Assembly: GCF_046845755.1 (NCBI RefSeq)
Contig: NZ_CP177357.1
Coordinates: 806,001 to 870,000, forward strand
Direction: 5' to 3'
Source of the DNA: Rubrivirga sp046845755
GTDB lineage: Bacteria; Bacteroidota; Rhodothermia; Rhodothermales; Rubricoccaceae
Length of the DNA stretch: 64,000 bases
The translations under genes were made by a program, and so were the position numbers. The first letter of the stretch is position 1, and every line of letters starts with the position of its first letter. Shown in pieces: positions 26,357 through 34,236 of the stretch. A model generated the notes under the pieces. The model had not been told where the DNA came from. It did not search any database and saw only the letters and a list, made by a program, of their open reading frames with translations.

Positions 26357-28369
26357 ATGCCGTTCGCGTACAGCAGTAAGTTTCCGGTCAACCATACTAG
26401 CCGTGAACGAGCGCCGGACCTCTACTCTCGCGGGCTGAAATACATGATTGTCTACAAAGAGACGAAGGCGCAGTTCGTGGGCGACGTATTGTCGAACGAC
26501 ATCGCGGGGGTCATTCACCGGAGGGTCCAGCAGGTCACAGGGGGGCGCGTGAGCGAGAGCGAGGTGATGTCGTGGGGCAACTCGCTCCTCTACATGAACA
26601 ACGTTCTAGCGGACGAGGCCATCCCCGATGATGCTCGTGTTTCTATCGAGTACCACCTCCCCCGGTCCTCCAAACGGGTGGACTTCCTCCTCTCAGGTCG
26701 AGATGAGACCGGGCGGGAGAACGTAGTGCTGATTGAGCTGAAGCAATGGTCGGAAGCCGAGGCGACCGAAATGGACGGGATCGTGAGGACGCGTTTCCGG
26801 CGGGGATGGGCTAGCGTCAGCCACCCGTCCTACCAAGCTTGGTCGTACGCGGCCCTCCTCGAGAGCTTCAACGCCACCATCCAGAACGAGGGGATTGGGA
26901 TCTGGCCTTGTGCCTACTGTCATAACTATGACCCCAACCAGGGACCCGAACCTGCTCTCGATCATCCGGCCTACGACGACCATAGAGAGCGGGCCCCCCT
27001 CTTCCTCAAGCCAGACGCGCTTCGGCTCCGGGACTTTATCAAGCGGTACGTCAAGTACGGAGATGATGCGGATGTCATCTATCGCATCGAGCACGGGGAG
27101 ATCCGGCCCTCGAAGAGCCTAGCCGACGCCCTGGAGTCGATGCTGCGTGGCAATGAGGAGTTCGTCATGCTCGACGAACAAAAGGTGGTGTACGAGAAAG
27201 CACTTGCGCTCGCGGAACGCGCTGGCTCCGACGACAAACACGTGTTGATCGTCGAAGGCGGGCCGGGGACAGGCAAGTCCGTTGTCGCCGTCAACCTCCT
27301 CGTCGCACTCACGTCGGGTGGCCACGTCGCGCAGTATGTCACGAAAAACGCGGCCCCGCGCGCGGTCTACGAGCAGCGGCTCGTCGGCTCCCACAAGAAA
27401 TCAGCGATCTCGAACCTCTTCACCGGGTCCGGCGCGTTCCAAGGAGCATCCCCTGGCGAGTTCGATGTCCTCATTGTTGACGAGGCCCACCGACTGAACG
27501 AGAAGAGTGGGCTCTATAAGAACCTCGGCGAGAACCAAGTCATGGAGCTCGTTCGGGCAGCGGACCTCTCGGTGTTCTTCCTCGACGAGGACCAGCGGGT
27601 CACGTTCGACGACATTGGTGAGCGCGTAGAGATTGAGCGGTGGGCCGCAGAACAAGGGGCGACCGTGCACTCGCTCGAACTCTCCTCGCAGTTCCGGTGC
27701 AACGGGTCTGACGGCTATCTCGCTTGGCTCGACCATACGCTTGGTATCAGAGAGACGGCCAACCCCGTCCTCACCCCAGACGAGTTCGACTTCCGGGTGG
27801 TCGACTCCCCCGCCGTACTCAGGGACTTGATCCGAGAGAAGAACGATGAGAACAAGGCCAGGATGGTGGCGGGATACTGCTGGCGATGGGTTAGCAAGAA
27901 GGACCCATCGCAGGACGACATCGTGTTCCCCGAGTACGGGTTCTCTCACAAGTGGAACCTGACGACCGACGGGAGCCTCTGGATCGAGTCCCCGGACTCC
28001 ATCGGTGAGGTTGGATGCATCCACACCTGCCAAGGGCTCGAGCTTGACTACGTAGGGGTCATCGTCGGTCGCGACCTTCAAGTCCGAGGAGACGAAGTGG
28101 TGACGGACGCGAGTGAGCGGGCGAGCTACGACAGTTCGGTCCGAGGCTACAAGAAGAAGTTGAAGGAAGACCCGGAAGCAGCCCGAGAGTTGGCTGACCG
28201 CGTGATTAAGAACACGTACCGGACTCTGCTCACGAGAGGAATGAAGGGGTGCTACGTCTACTTCGTCGACGACGAGGCTGCCGACTTCTTCCGGTCTCGA
28301 ATGGCGTCAGCTGCGGCTATGTCAGGGCCGGACACAGCTACTGCCGACAGCCGATACCGGATCGGATAG
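26357..28369 (+). CDS. PD-(D/E)XK-like nuclease fused to DUF2075 superfamily 1-like helicase/ATPase
   Basis: This 670-residue protein has an N-terminal region with a restriction-nuclease-like signature, V-D-F-L-L at residues 108-112 and I-E-L-K at 126-129, matching the D...ExK pattern of PD-(D/E)XK nucleases. A DUF2075/Schlafen-group-like ATPase follows, with Walker A G-G-P-G-T-G-K-S at 301-308, D-E-A-H at 375-378 and a later helicase-like motif G-C-I-H-T-C-Q-G-L-E-L-D-Y. Base and codon use are less GC-rich than its neighbours, a sign of horizontal transfer. It is the sole cargo between inverted pairs of MITE-like repeats. A defence role (single-gene nuclease-helicase) is inferred, not shown. 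Confidence 0.82.
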   Translation: MPFAYSSKFPVNHTSRERAPDLYSRGLKYMIVYKETKAQFVGDVLSNDIAGVIHRRVQQVTGGRVSESEVMSWGNSLLYMNNVLADEAIPDDARVSIEYHLPRSSKRVDFLLSGRDETGRENVVLIELKQWSEAEATEMDGIVRTRFRRGWASVSHPSYQAWSYAALLESFNATIQNEGIGIWPCAYCHNYDPNQGPEPALDHPAYDDHRERAPLFLKPDALRLRDFIKRYVKYGDDADVIYRIEHGEIRPSKSLADALESMLRGNEEFVMLDEQKVVYEKALALAERAGSDDKHVLIVEGGPGTGKSVVAVNLLVALTSGGHVAQYVTKNAAPRAVYEQRLVGSHKKSAISNLFTGSGAFQGASPGEFDVLIVDEAHRLNEKSGLYKNLGENQVMELVRAADLSVFFLDEDQRVTFDDIGERVEIERWAAEQGATVHSLELSSQFRCNGSDGYLAWLDHTLGIRETANPVLTPDEFDFRVVDSPAVLRDLIREKNDENKARMVAGYCWRWVSKKDPSQDDIVFPEYGFSHKWNLTTDGSLWIESPDSIGEVGCIHTCQGLELDYVGVIVGRDLQVRGDEVVTDASERASYDSSVRGYKKKLKEDPEAARELADRVIKNTYRTLLTRGMKGCYVYFVDDEAADFFRSRMASAAAMSGPDTATADSRYRIG

Positions 28370-28400
28370 GTCTCGAGGCCGAACAGCTTCGAACCTTTAG

Positions 28401-28547
28401 TTACCCGCCCGGCGGAAACGCGAGCCCCTCAGCGCCCCCGCCGTCGCCCGCCGCTTCCACAACGCCCGCCGCGACGTCGTCGCCGACCTCCTCGACACCC
28501 CCGCCGAACTCGGCCAGGCCCGTCACGCCGACACCTTCGCCGCCTGA
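28401..28547 (+). pseudogene. Possible C-terminal remnant of a disrupted gene
   Basis: An open frame of 48 codons runs from just after an in-frame TAG to a TGA. It has native-looking high-GC codon use and protein-like composition (R-R-F-H-N-A-R-R-D-V-V-A-D-L-L-D-T-P-A-E). It has no start codon. It sits at the right edge of the AT-richer nuclease-helicase insert, as would the tail of a host gene interrupted by insertion. The parent gene is not recognised and no N-terminal half is visible at the left edge. Confidence 0.3.
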
Positions 28548-28563
28548 CGCCTCGGGCGACGCC

Positions 28564-28737
28564 CCGCTCGGCAGACCCCCCGCCAGCGGCGCCATCGCTT
28601 CGCTCAAGGCGCCTCTGGCTGTCCCCCTTGGCAAGGGGGACAGTCCGCGCGGCGTCGTCCGGGGTGTTCGCGGCGCACGGGTGCTGGCCCCCGCCTGGCG
28701 TGCGGGGCGCCGCGCGGACGGGGGGTGCTCGCGAGCG
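28564..28737 (-). mobile_element. MITE-like repeat unit, right copy 1 (inverted)
   Basis: This unit is inverted relative to the left pair. It begins CCGCTCGGCAGACCCCCCG and ends near GGACGGGGGGTGCTCGCGAGCG. The central palindrome has arms CTGTCCCCCTT and AAGGGGGACAG (28619-28643). By eye it is a close match to the reverse complement of the unit at 26097-26262. Confidence 0.72.
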
Positions 28738-28744
28738 AACGGGG

Positions 28745-28936
28745 GTGCCCGGCAGACCCCCCGCTCGGACGCGCGTAAGGATCGCAAGCCGAGCAGGGTT
28801 GGCGTGGCGCGTCCAAGCTGTCCCCCTTGCCAAGGGGGACAGTCCGCGCGGCGTCGTGCCGGGTGTTCGCGGCACATGGGTGCTGGCGTCCGCCTGGCGT
28901 GCGGGGCGCCGCGCGGACGGGGGGTCTACCGAGCAC
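28745..28936 (-). mobile_element. MITE-like repeat unit, right copy 2 (inverted)
   Basis: This 192-bp unit starts GTGCCCGGCAGACCCCCCG and ends CGGGGGGTCTACCGAGCAC, giving 19-bp imperfect terminal inverted repeats. It has the same central palindrome as the other copies. The left third differs from the neighbouring copy, showing internal variation between conserved ends. It lies about 70 bases upstream of the DUF559 endonuclease gene. Confidence 0.75.
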
Positions 28937-29009
28937 GACCTCGCCCCAGCGATCCGCCCGCCCGTGGAGCGCCCCCGCCGTTGCTTGCGTCGTCCCCGAC
29001 GCCCGCCCC

Positions 29010-29387
29010 GTGCCGCTCTACAACCGCCGCCCCTACCGCACGCTGCGCCGCCGCTTGCGCAGCCACGGCACGCCCGCCGAGGCCGCCCTCTGGACCCTCC
29101 TCAAAGCCCGGCGTCTCGACGGCTGGCGCTGGCGCCGTCAGTTCAGCGTCGGCCCCTACATCCTCGACCTGTACTGCCCTGCCGCTCGGCTCGCCATCGA
29201 GCTCGACGGCGCCGTCCACGACGCCCCCGCACGACGCGACTACGACGCCGACCGGACCCGCCACCTCGCCGCCGTCGGCATCCGCGTCCTCCGATTCGAG
29301 AACCGCACGGTCTTCGACGCCCCCTCCCAGGTGCTCGACGCCATCCGAGCCGCGCTGAGCACCTCCGGCTCAGAGCCGGGCGAATAG
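29010..29387 (+). CDS. DUF559 endonuclease-domain protein
   Basis: This 125-residue protein matches DUF559, a Vsr/PD-(D/E)XK-like endonuclease fold. It shows the opening R-R-R-L-R-S-H-G-T-P-A-E-A-A-L-W, the F-x-R-Q-F-x-x-G-P-Y-I-L-D-L-Y-C (here R-R-Q-F-S-V-G-P-Y-I-L-D-L-Y-C) and L-A-I-E-L-D-G-A-V-H motifs that carry the acidic residues, and V-L-R-F-E-N at the end. The start is GTG at 29010. The family is frequent near repeats and mobile DNA, and here it directly follows two MITE-like units. A role in repeat mobility or DNA processing is inference. Confidence 0.85.
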   Translation: MPLYNRRPYRTLRRRLRSHGTPAEAALWTLLKARRLDGWRWRRQFSVGPYILDLYCPAARLAIELDGAVHDAPARRDYDADRTRHLAAVGIRVLRFENRTVFDAPSQVLDAIRAALSTSGSEPGE

Positions 29388-29810
29388 GTGCCCCGCCAAC
29401 GCCCCTAGCCGCCCACCGAGCGCCCTTCGCCCGCGCGCCCCCCGCAGTGCAAGAGGCCGCACGCGCTCTGCAAGAGGCCGCACGCGCTCTGCAAGAGGGC
29501 ACACGCGCTCTGCAAGGGGTCGCACGCGCTGTGCAAGAGGTCGCACGCGCTGTGCAAGAGGTCGCACGCGCTGTGCAAGGGCCCGCACGCGCTGTGCGAG
29601 AGGGCGCACGCGCACTGCAAGAGCCTTCCCGCGCTGTGCGACGGCTCTCTCCCGCAACGCGCCCCGGAGTCAGCCACCGCGCCCCCCACGCCGGATCGCC
29701 CCTGCGTCGTGCCCCGCACCCGTGCAGGCCCTTGAACGGGAATGACGGGTGTCCTACTCTTTCCTCCGACTCCACCGCCCCCGCTATACGGTCCACACCC
29801 CCTCGTCGTC
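29388..29810. other. Non-coding region with a 21-bp tandem array
   Basis: These 423 bases between the DUF559 gene and a hypothetical gene are dominated by the tandem array at 29449-29637. Outside it I see no hairpin or promoter with confidence. Frames on both strands stay open through the array only because the period is a multiple of three. Confidence 0.6.
29449..29637 (+). repeat. 21-bp tandem repeat, nine units
   Basis: Nine consecutive 21-bp units have the consensus GCAAGAGGTCGCACGCGCTG plus T, with C or T variation near the ends. A tenth, decayed unit follows. The central copies (29533-29574) are identical and the outer copies diverge, the usual pattern of expansion by slippage or unequal crossover. 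In one frame the array would encode a heptad repeat, but no start, ribosome site or conserved flanks support a gene. Confidence 0.9.
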
Positions 29811-30455
29811 ATGTCCAACTATCGTCGCCTCCCCATCCCCGACCTCGTCAAGGAGTCGCTCACCCTCTACACGAACGCCGCCGACGACCCCGAGATCGCG
29901 GCCCTCCTCGCCGACCCCTACGGCTACGCCCCCGAGGACTTCGCCGCCGGCCTCGCCCTCCGCCAGGCCGTCGTCGACGGCTCCGAAGAGACCGGCGCCG
30001 AGACCGCCGACAGCCGCCTCGCCACCGGACAGGTCAAGCGCGCCACCCGAGCCCTCCGCGCGCAGTTCGTGGAGCACCGCGAGGCCGCCCGCGACCGGTA
30101 CCGCCGCGACTCCGAGACCTGGAGCGCCCTCCGCCTCTCCGGCGACACCCCCGACAGCCGCGCCGCCATCATCGAGGCCGCCCGCAGGTTCTACGGCACC
30201 GCCGAAGAGCGCCCCGACCTCGTCGCCGAGATCCGCGGCCTGACGCCGGCCATCGTCGCCGAGTCCCAGGCCCTCATCCAGGCCGCCGAGACCAGGGACT
30301 CCGCCCAGGACGACGAGGCCGGCGAGGCCCGCACCGCCTCGGAGTCCTACAAGGCCGCCGTCGACGCCCTCCGCGAGCACGCCGCCGAGCTCGCCAACAC
30401 CGCCGAGCGCGCCCTCAAAGGCCGCCCCGGCCTTTTGCGGAAGCTCGGCCTGTAG
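29811..30455 (+). CDS. Hypothetical helical protein
   Basis: This 214-residue soluble, mainly helical protein is rich in Ala, Arg and Glu. It opens M-S-N-Y-R-R-L-P-I-P-D-L-V-K-E-S-L and ends with G-R-P-G-L-L-R-K-L-G-L. No signal peptide, membrane segment or catalytic motif is visible. The ATG at 29811 is preferred to one 23 codons upstream because the upstream residues are Pro-rich and the codon pattern changes there. I do not recognise a family. Its position next to the repeat region makes it a possible accessory gene, but its composition is native. Confidence 0.7.
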   Translation: MSNYRRLPIPDLVKESLTLYTNAADDPEIAALLADPYGYAPEDFAAGLALRQAVVDGSEETGAETADSRLATGQVKRATRALRAQFVEHREAARDRYRRDSETWSALRLSGDTPDSRAAIIEAARRFYGTAEERPDLVAEIRGLTPAIVAESQALIQAAETRDSAQDDEAGEARTASESYKAAVDALREHAAELANTAERALKGRPGLLRKLGL

Positions 30456-30574
30456 CGGCCTCGGTCCCCCGGCTCGCGCCCGCCGGCTCGCGCGGGTGGA
30501 AACGGCCCGCCTGCTCGCGCGTCTAGGGCGCTCCACCGCCCTTCTCGACCAGACGTGAGCCCCGACACCTCTCC

Positions 30575-31735
30575 ATGAGTTGCGTCGTCCTCGTGGGGTC
30601 GCGGCGTCCAGCGGTCGAGGCGGTCCGCCGGCTGGGGCTGCGCGCCGTGCTCGTCGCCGACCGCGCGCCCGGCTCGCGCACGGCCGCGCTCGTCGCCGAC
30701 GTCGTCGAGACCCCGTTCGACGCGCCCCTGTCGCACTGGCAGGCGCTCGCCGAGACGCTCCGCCGCCACCGCCCCAGCGCCGTCCTGGCGCTGACCGAGC
30801 GGGCGGTCCTGCCGGCGGCCCACCTCCGAGAAGCGCTCGGGCTCGACGGCGTGAGCGTCGCCACCGCCCGGCGGTGCACCCACAAGGGCGCCATGAAACG
30901 GGCCGTCCGCGACGCCGGGCTCGCGTGCGCCGACTTCGTGCTGGCGGAGGAGGGGCTGGGGCGCGAGGCGCTCGTCGCGCGGCTCGGCCTCCCGCTCGTC
31001 GTCAAGCCGTGCGTCGGGTCCGGGGGGCGCGGGACCGAGGTCGTGCGCGAGAGGGGGGACGTGCCCGAGCGCTTGCCCCCAGGCTGGATGGCCGAGGCGT
31101 TCGTGACGGGGACCGAGATGAGCGCCGAGGGCATCGGGTGGGGCGGCCAGATGCGCTGGATGAGCGCGACCGACTACGTCGTCCCGTGCGAGGCCAGCCT
31201 GGTCCCGGCGCCCCTCGACCCGGGCGCGGCGTCGGCGATCCGCCGGCTCCACGGCGCCGCGTGGCGCGCGCTCGGCGTCGAGCGGGGCCTGACCCACCTC
31301 GAGGTGTTCCTCGGTCCCGAGGGGCCCGTCTTCGGCGAGCTCGCCGTGCGCCCGCCGGGCGGCCACTTGATGCGCCTGATCGGTCTGGCGTACGGGATCG
31401 ACGCCTGGGAGGCGTGGGTCCGCGTCGAGTGCGGCGAGCCCGTCGCCCTGCCCGAGCGCGCCCGCCGGTCGGCCGCGGTGTGGATCTGGCACCCCGGCGC
31501 CGGCGTGGTGCAGGAGGTCGAGGGGGTCGACGCGGTCCAGGACCTGCCCGGCGTCGTCGAGGCGACGGTCCGCGTCGCGCCGGGCGACGCCGTCGGCCCG
31601 CGCGAGGGGTCCGGCCAGGAGGTCGGCCACGTCGTCGTCACCGGCGAGGCCCCCGACGAGGCCCGCGCCCGCCTCGACGCCGCCCGCGACGCCGTCCGCA
31701 TCGCCATCGACCCCGCCGGGATCGAGCGGGCGTAG
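30575..31735 (+). CDS. ATP-grasp domain protein
   Basis: This 386-residue probable carboxylate-amine or carboxylate-thiol ligase has an N-terminal pre-ATP-grasp Rossmann-like part (V-V-L-V-G-S-R-R-P). The ATP-grasp core includes L-G-L-P-L-V-V-K-P-C-V-G-S-G-G-R-G (about residues 137-153), the lid W-M-A-E-A-F-V-T-G-T-E-M-S, and the metal-binding end H-L-E-V-F-L followed by F-G-E-L-A-V-R-P-P-G-G-H. The substrate is unknown and there is no pathway context, since it stands alone between repeats. The C-terminal domain resembles that of BL00235/carnosine-synthase-type ligases. Confidence 0.85.
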   Translation: MSCVVLVGSRRPAVEAVRRLGLRAVLVADRAPGSRTAALVADVVETPFDAPLSHWQALAETLRRHRPSAVLALTERAVLPAAHLREALGLDGVSVATARRCTHKGAMKRAVRDAGLACADFVLAEEGLGREALVARLGLPLVVKPCVGSGGRGTEVVRERGDVPERLPPGWMAEAFVTGTEMSAEGIGWGGQMRWMSATDYVVPCEASLVPAPLDPGAASAIRRLHGAAWRALGVERGLTHLEVFLGPEGPVFGELAVRPPGGHLMRLIGLAYGIDAWEAWVRVECGEPVALPERARRSAAVWIWHPGAGVVQEVEGVDAVQDLPGVVEATVRVAPGDAVGPREGSGQEVGHVVVTGEAPDEARARLDAARDAVRIAIDPAGIERA

Positions 31736-31867
31736 ACCGCGTGCGGCAACGCCGCGCGGTGTGTCCTCCAGCGCGGCCGTTCAGGCGTCCCCTATGCCCT
31801 CAAGGGAGGTGGTCCCCAGGGGTCGGAGAGTGTCCGTATGAGCCCGGCTGCTGGACGCCCCTCACCC

Positions 31868-31949
31868 TGTCCCTCTCCCGCGGGGAGAGGGGACGCATCT
31901 GGAGGGCTCGTGCAGTGTGCCAAACAGTCCTCCCCCTGGACAGGGGGAG
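31868..31949 (+). repeat. Two G/C-rich palindromes
   Basis: Hairpin one (31868-31893) has arms GTCCCTCTCCC and GGGGAGAGGGGAC around GC. Hairpin two (31930-31949) has arms CTCCCCCTG and CAGGGGGAG around GA. Neither is followed by a T-run, so they read as dispersed repeats rather than terminators of the ATP-grasp gene. Confidence 0.6.
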
Positions 31950-32059
31950 TTAGAGGGGGTAGATCGGCCGGTGCGCGGCGTCCACCGCTACTATCCCTGG
32001 CTGCGCCGACGCTGCGAGACGTCCAGGAGGGAAACTCTCGTCGTCTCGGACGGCCTCTC

Positions 32060-32122
32060 GGACGTCCCCCTAGGAAGGGGGACGCGGAGCGGAGCGACGC
32101 CGGGGGATGTCGGGCCGAGCAC
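32060..32122 (+). repeat. Diverged fragment of the MITE-like repeat family
   Basis: GTCCCCCT / AAGGGGGAC arms are followed by GAGCGGAGCGACGCC, GGGGG and a terminal CCGAGCAC, the same order of landmarks as in the right half of the units at 25919 and 26097. The left terminal repeat is not recognisable, so this is a partial or decayed copy. Confidence 0.5.
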
Positions 32123-32150
32123 GACGACCGCCCACGCCTCGGACGCCGCC

Positions 32151-32591
32151 CTAGTAGCCCGCGTCGTCGAGCATGCCCTGGGCCACCTCCGCGTTCCAGC
32201 CCTCCATCGCGCGGAGCCCGACGGCCACCAAGGGGATCCCGCCCGTCCCGCCGCGCGCCGCGTACTCGCGCTGGCCCTCGGGGTCCTTCTCGATGTCCAC
32301 CACCCGGTGCGGCACGTCGTTGTCGGCCATGTACTCGCGCGCCTGGGCGCAGTACGGGCACCACTCGGTCACGTAGAGGACCACCTCGGCCTTGCCGTCG
32401 ACCGTCGCCGGGTTCGTCAGCGCCGCCGGCGGCGGGGGCGGCTGGGTGCCGGGCGGCGGCGGCATCTCGGGCAACGCGCCCGGCGGGACGCCCGCCTCGG
32501 CGGCCTGCGCCGCGTCCATCGGCGGGCGCGACTCGAGCCGGCAGCCACCGACGGCGACGACGAACAACAGGGCGAACAGGGCGAACCGCAT
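32151..32591 (-). CDS. Glutaredoxin-domain lipoprotein
   Basis: This 146-residue protein has lipobox V-G-G-C with Cys17, a Pro-rich linker (P-P-P-P-G-T-Q-P-P-P-P-P) and a C-terminal glutaredoxin domain. The active site is W-C-P-Y-C (about residue 79), with downstream cis-Pro motif T-G-G-I-P-L-V-A-V and the glutathione-site-like G-W-N. Glutaredoxins normally act in the reducing cytosol; an envelope-anchored one might reduce or shuffle periplasmic disulphides. It is transcribed divergently from the M16 peptidases. Confidence 0.85.
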   Translation of the reverse strand: MRFALFALLFVVAVGGCRLESRPPMDAAQAAEAGVPPGALPEMPPPPGTQPPPPPAALTNPATVDGKAEVVLYVTEWCPYCAQAREYMADNDVPHRVVDIEKDPEGQREYAARGGTGGIPLVAVGLRAMEGWNAEVAQGMLDDAGY

Positions 32592-32789
32592 GAGTCGAGA
32601 GGGGAGACGACGAAAGGTATCGGCAGGGGAGACCCTCAGACGTAGCCGCCCCGCGCATTCGTACCCCGCGCCCGCCCACCGGCCTCCTGTCTCGGACCCC
32701 TCCCATCCTCTTCTCCTCAACTCCTCTCCTCTTCCGGGGGGGATCCGTGCCCGGCCGGGCCCGTACCCGCGCGCCCCCCTCCGCCCCGC

Positions 32790-34145
32790 ATGACGCCCGC
32801 CACGCTCGCCCCGGACACCGACGCGCTCGTCGACCACCCCGCCTTCGAGGCCGTCCGCGCGCTCGGCGGCGTCGAGGAGTACCGGCACCGCGCGAATGGC
32901 CTGACCGTCCTGCTGGCGCCGGGCGCCGCGGCCCCGGTCGCCGCCTTCCAGGTCACGTACCGCGTCGGCAGCCGCAACGAGGGCGCCGGGCTCACGGGCG
33001 CCACGCACTTGTTGGAGCACCTGATGTTCAAGGGGTCCGAGCGGTTCAACCGGGACCTCGGGACGTCCGTCTTCCAGGTGCTCCAGTCTGTCGGCGGCCA
33101 GATCAACGCGACGACGTGGTACGACCGGACCAACTACTACGCGCTCCTGCCGAGCGAGCACCTCGGGCTGGCCGTCGAGATCGAGGCCGACCGGATGCGC
33201 GGCGCGCGCGTCCGCGACGAGGACTTGCTCTCCGAGCGGACCGTCGTCCTCAACGAGCTCGACCGGGGCGAGAACGAGGCGCTCCGCAAGCTCATCCACG
33301 CGACCTACGCGACGGCCTTCCAGGCCCACCCCTACGGCCACCCCGTCATCGGCTGGCGCTCCGACGTCGAGGCCGTCACCGCCGACGGGCTCCGCCACTT
33401 CTACGACACCTACTACTGGCCGTCCCGCGCCACGGCGACCGTCGCCGGCCAGTTCGACCGCGCCGAGGCGCTCGACCTCATCGAGGCGCACTTCGGCCAG
33501 ATCCCCGCCGACGCGAGCGGCGACCCCGACGCCCCGGCCCCGCTCGTCCACCGCGACCCCGACGCCGCCGTCACGCGCGAGCCCGAGCAGCGCGGCGAGC
33601 GCCGCGTGACGGTCCGCCAGGCCGGCGAGCTCGGCGCCGTCCTCCTCGCGTACAAGGCGCCCGCCGGACTCGACGAGACGGCCGACGCGCTCGACGTGCT
33701 CGTCCAGATCCTGGCCGCCGGCAAGTCGGGCCGCCTGTACCGCGCGATGACCGACCAGGGGCTCGCGACCTCGTCGTCGGCCTACTATCCGCGCCTGCGC
33801 GACCCCGGCCTGTTTATCGCCTACGCCACGCTCGCGCCCGACGTCTCCCACGAGGCCGCCGAGGCCGCCCTGGAAACCGCCCTCTACGCCATCGCCGCCG
33901 AGGGCGTGACCGACGAGGAGCTCGCGCGCGCCCGCCGCCAGGTCGTCGCCGACGAGGCCTTCGGACGCGACGGACCGTATGCCGTCGTGTCCCAACTCAA
34001 CGAGGCCATCGCCGTCGGCGACTGGACGCTCTTCGCCGAGTACCGCGACCGCATCGAGGCCGTCTCCGCCGCCGACGTCCAGGCCGCCGCCGCCGCCGTC
34101 TTGGACGACGACCGCCGGACGGTCGCCTGGTACGTCCCCGAGTAG
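32790..34145 (+). CDS. M16 family zinc metallopeptidase, catalytic subunit
   Basis: This 451-residue peptidase of the insulinase/mitochondrial-processing-peptidase type has the inverted zinc motif H-L-L-E-H at residues 73-77 and the distal Glu in V-L-N-E-L-D-R-G-E-N-E near 152. The sequence opens with the expected E-Y-R-H-R-A-N-G-L-T-V-L-L. No signal peptide is obvious. It is followed about 90 bases on by a second M16 gene lacking the zinc motif, the usual catalytic plus non-catalytic heterodimer arrangement. Upstream, 32700-32789 is pyrimidine-rich with no Shine-Dalgarno. Confidence 0.93.
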   Translation: MTPATLAPDTDALVDHPAFEAVRALGGVEEYRHRANGLTVLLAPGAAAPVAAFQVTYRVGSRNEGAGLTGATHLLEHLMFKGSERFNRDLGTSVFQVLQSVGGQINATTWYDRTNYYALLPSEHLGLAVEIEADRMRGARVRDEDLLSERTVVLNELDRGENEALRKLIHATYATAFQAHPYGHPVIGWRSDVEAVTADGLRHFYDTYYWPSRATATVAGQFDRAEALDLIEAHFGQIPADASGDPDAPAPLVHRDPDAAVTREPEQRGERRVTVRQAGELGAVLLAYKAPAGLDETADALDVLVQILAAGKSGRLYRAMTDQGLATSSSAYYPRLRDPGLFIAYATLAPDVSHEAAEAALETALYAIAAEGVTDEELARARRQVVADEAFGRDGPYAVVSQLNEAIAVGDWTLFAEYRDRIEAVSAADVQAAAAAVLDDDRRTVAWYVPE

Positions 34146-34236
34146 ACGGGCGTCGGTCGAGGGGGGAGGCCCGAGGCTGTCCCCCCGTTTCGCATTCTCT
34201 GATCCCCTGCCCGCTGGTCCCCTGTCCACTGCCCCG

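Larger units (their letters stand above)
28370..29009. other. Repeat-filled region right of the nuclease-helicase gene
   Basis: These 640 bases contain a 48-codon coding remnant (28401-28547), two MITE-like units in the opposite orientation to the left pair (28564-28737 and 28745-28936), and about 70 bases before the DUF559 gene. Longer open frames running through the repeats are artefacts of high GC. Confidence 0.65.
31736..32150. other. Intergenic region with several hairpin-forming repeats
   Basis: These 415 bases hold no gene. They contain a hairpin with arms GTCCCTCTCCC / GGGGAGAGGGGAC (31868-31893), a perfect 9-bp hairpin CTCCCCCTG / CAGGGGGAG (31930-31949) and a diverged member of the GTGCTCG-type repeat family (about 32060-32122). 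These look like dispersed intergenic palindromes. Confidence 0.65.

Noticed and set aside
25919..28369. One long protein starting within the left repeats and continuing into DUF2075
   Set aside because: Residues before 26357 are the translated MITE-like repeats. Protein-like composition begins only at the ATG M-P-F-A-Y-S-S-K.
29449..29637. Possible CRISPR array
   Set aside because: Units are contiguous 21-bp repeats without unique spacers, and no cas genes are present.
29370..29657. Minus-strand frame with a seven-residue repeat R-V-R-P-L-A-[QE]
   Set aside because: It is a translation of the 21-bp tandem DNA repeat. All three frames on each strand give seven-residue repeats, and no ribosome site or conserved flank supports a gene.
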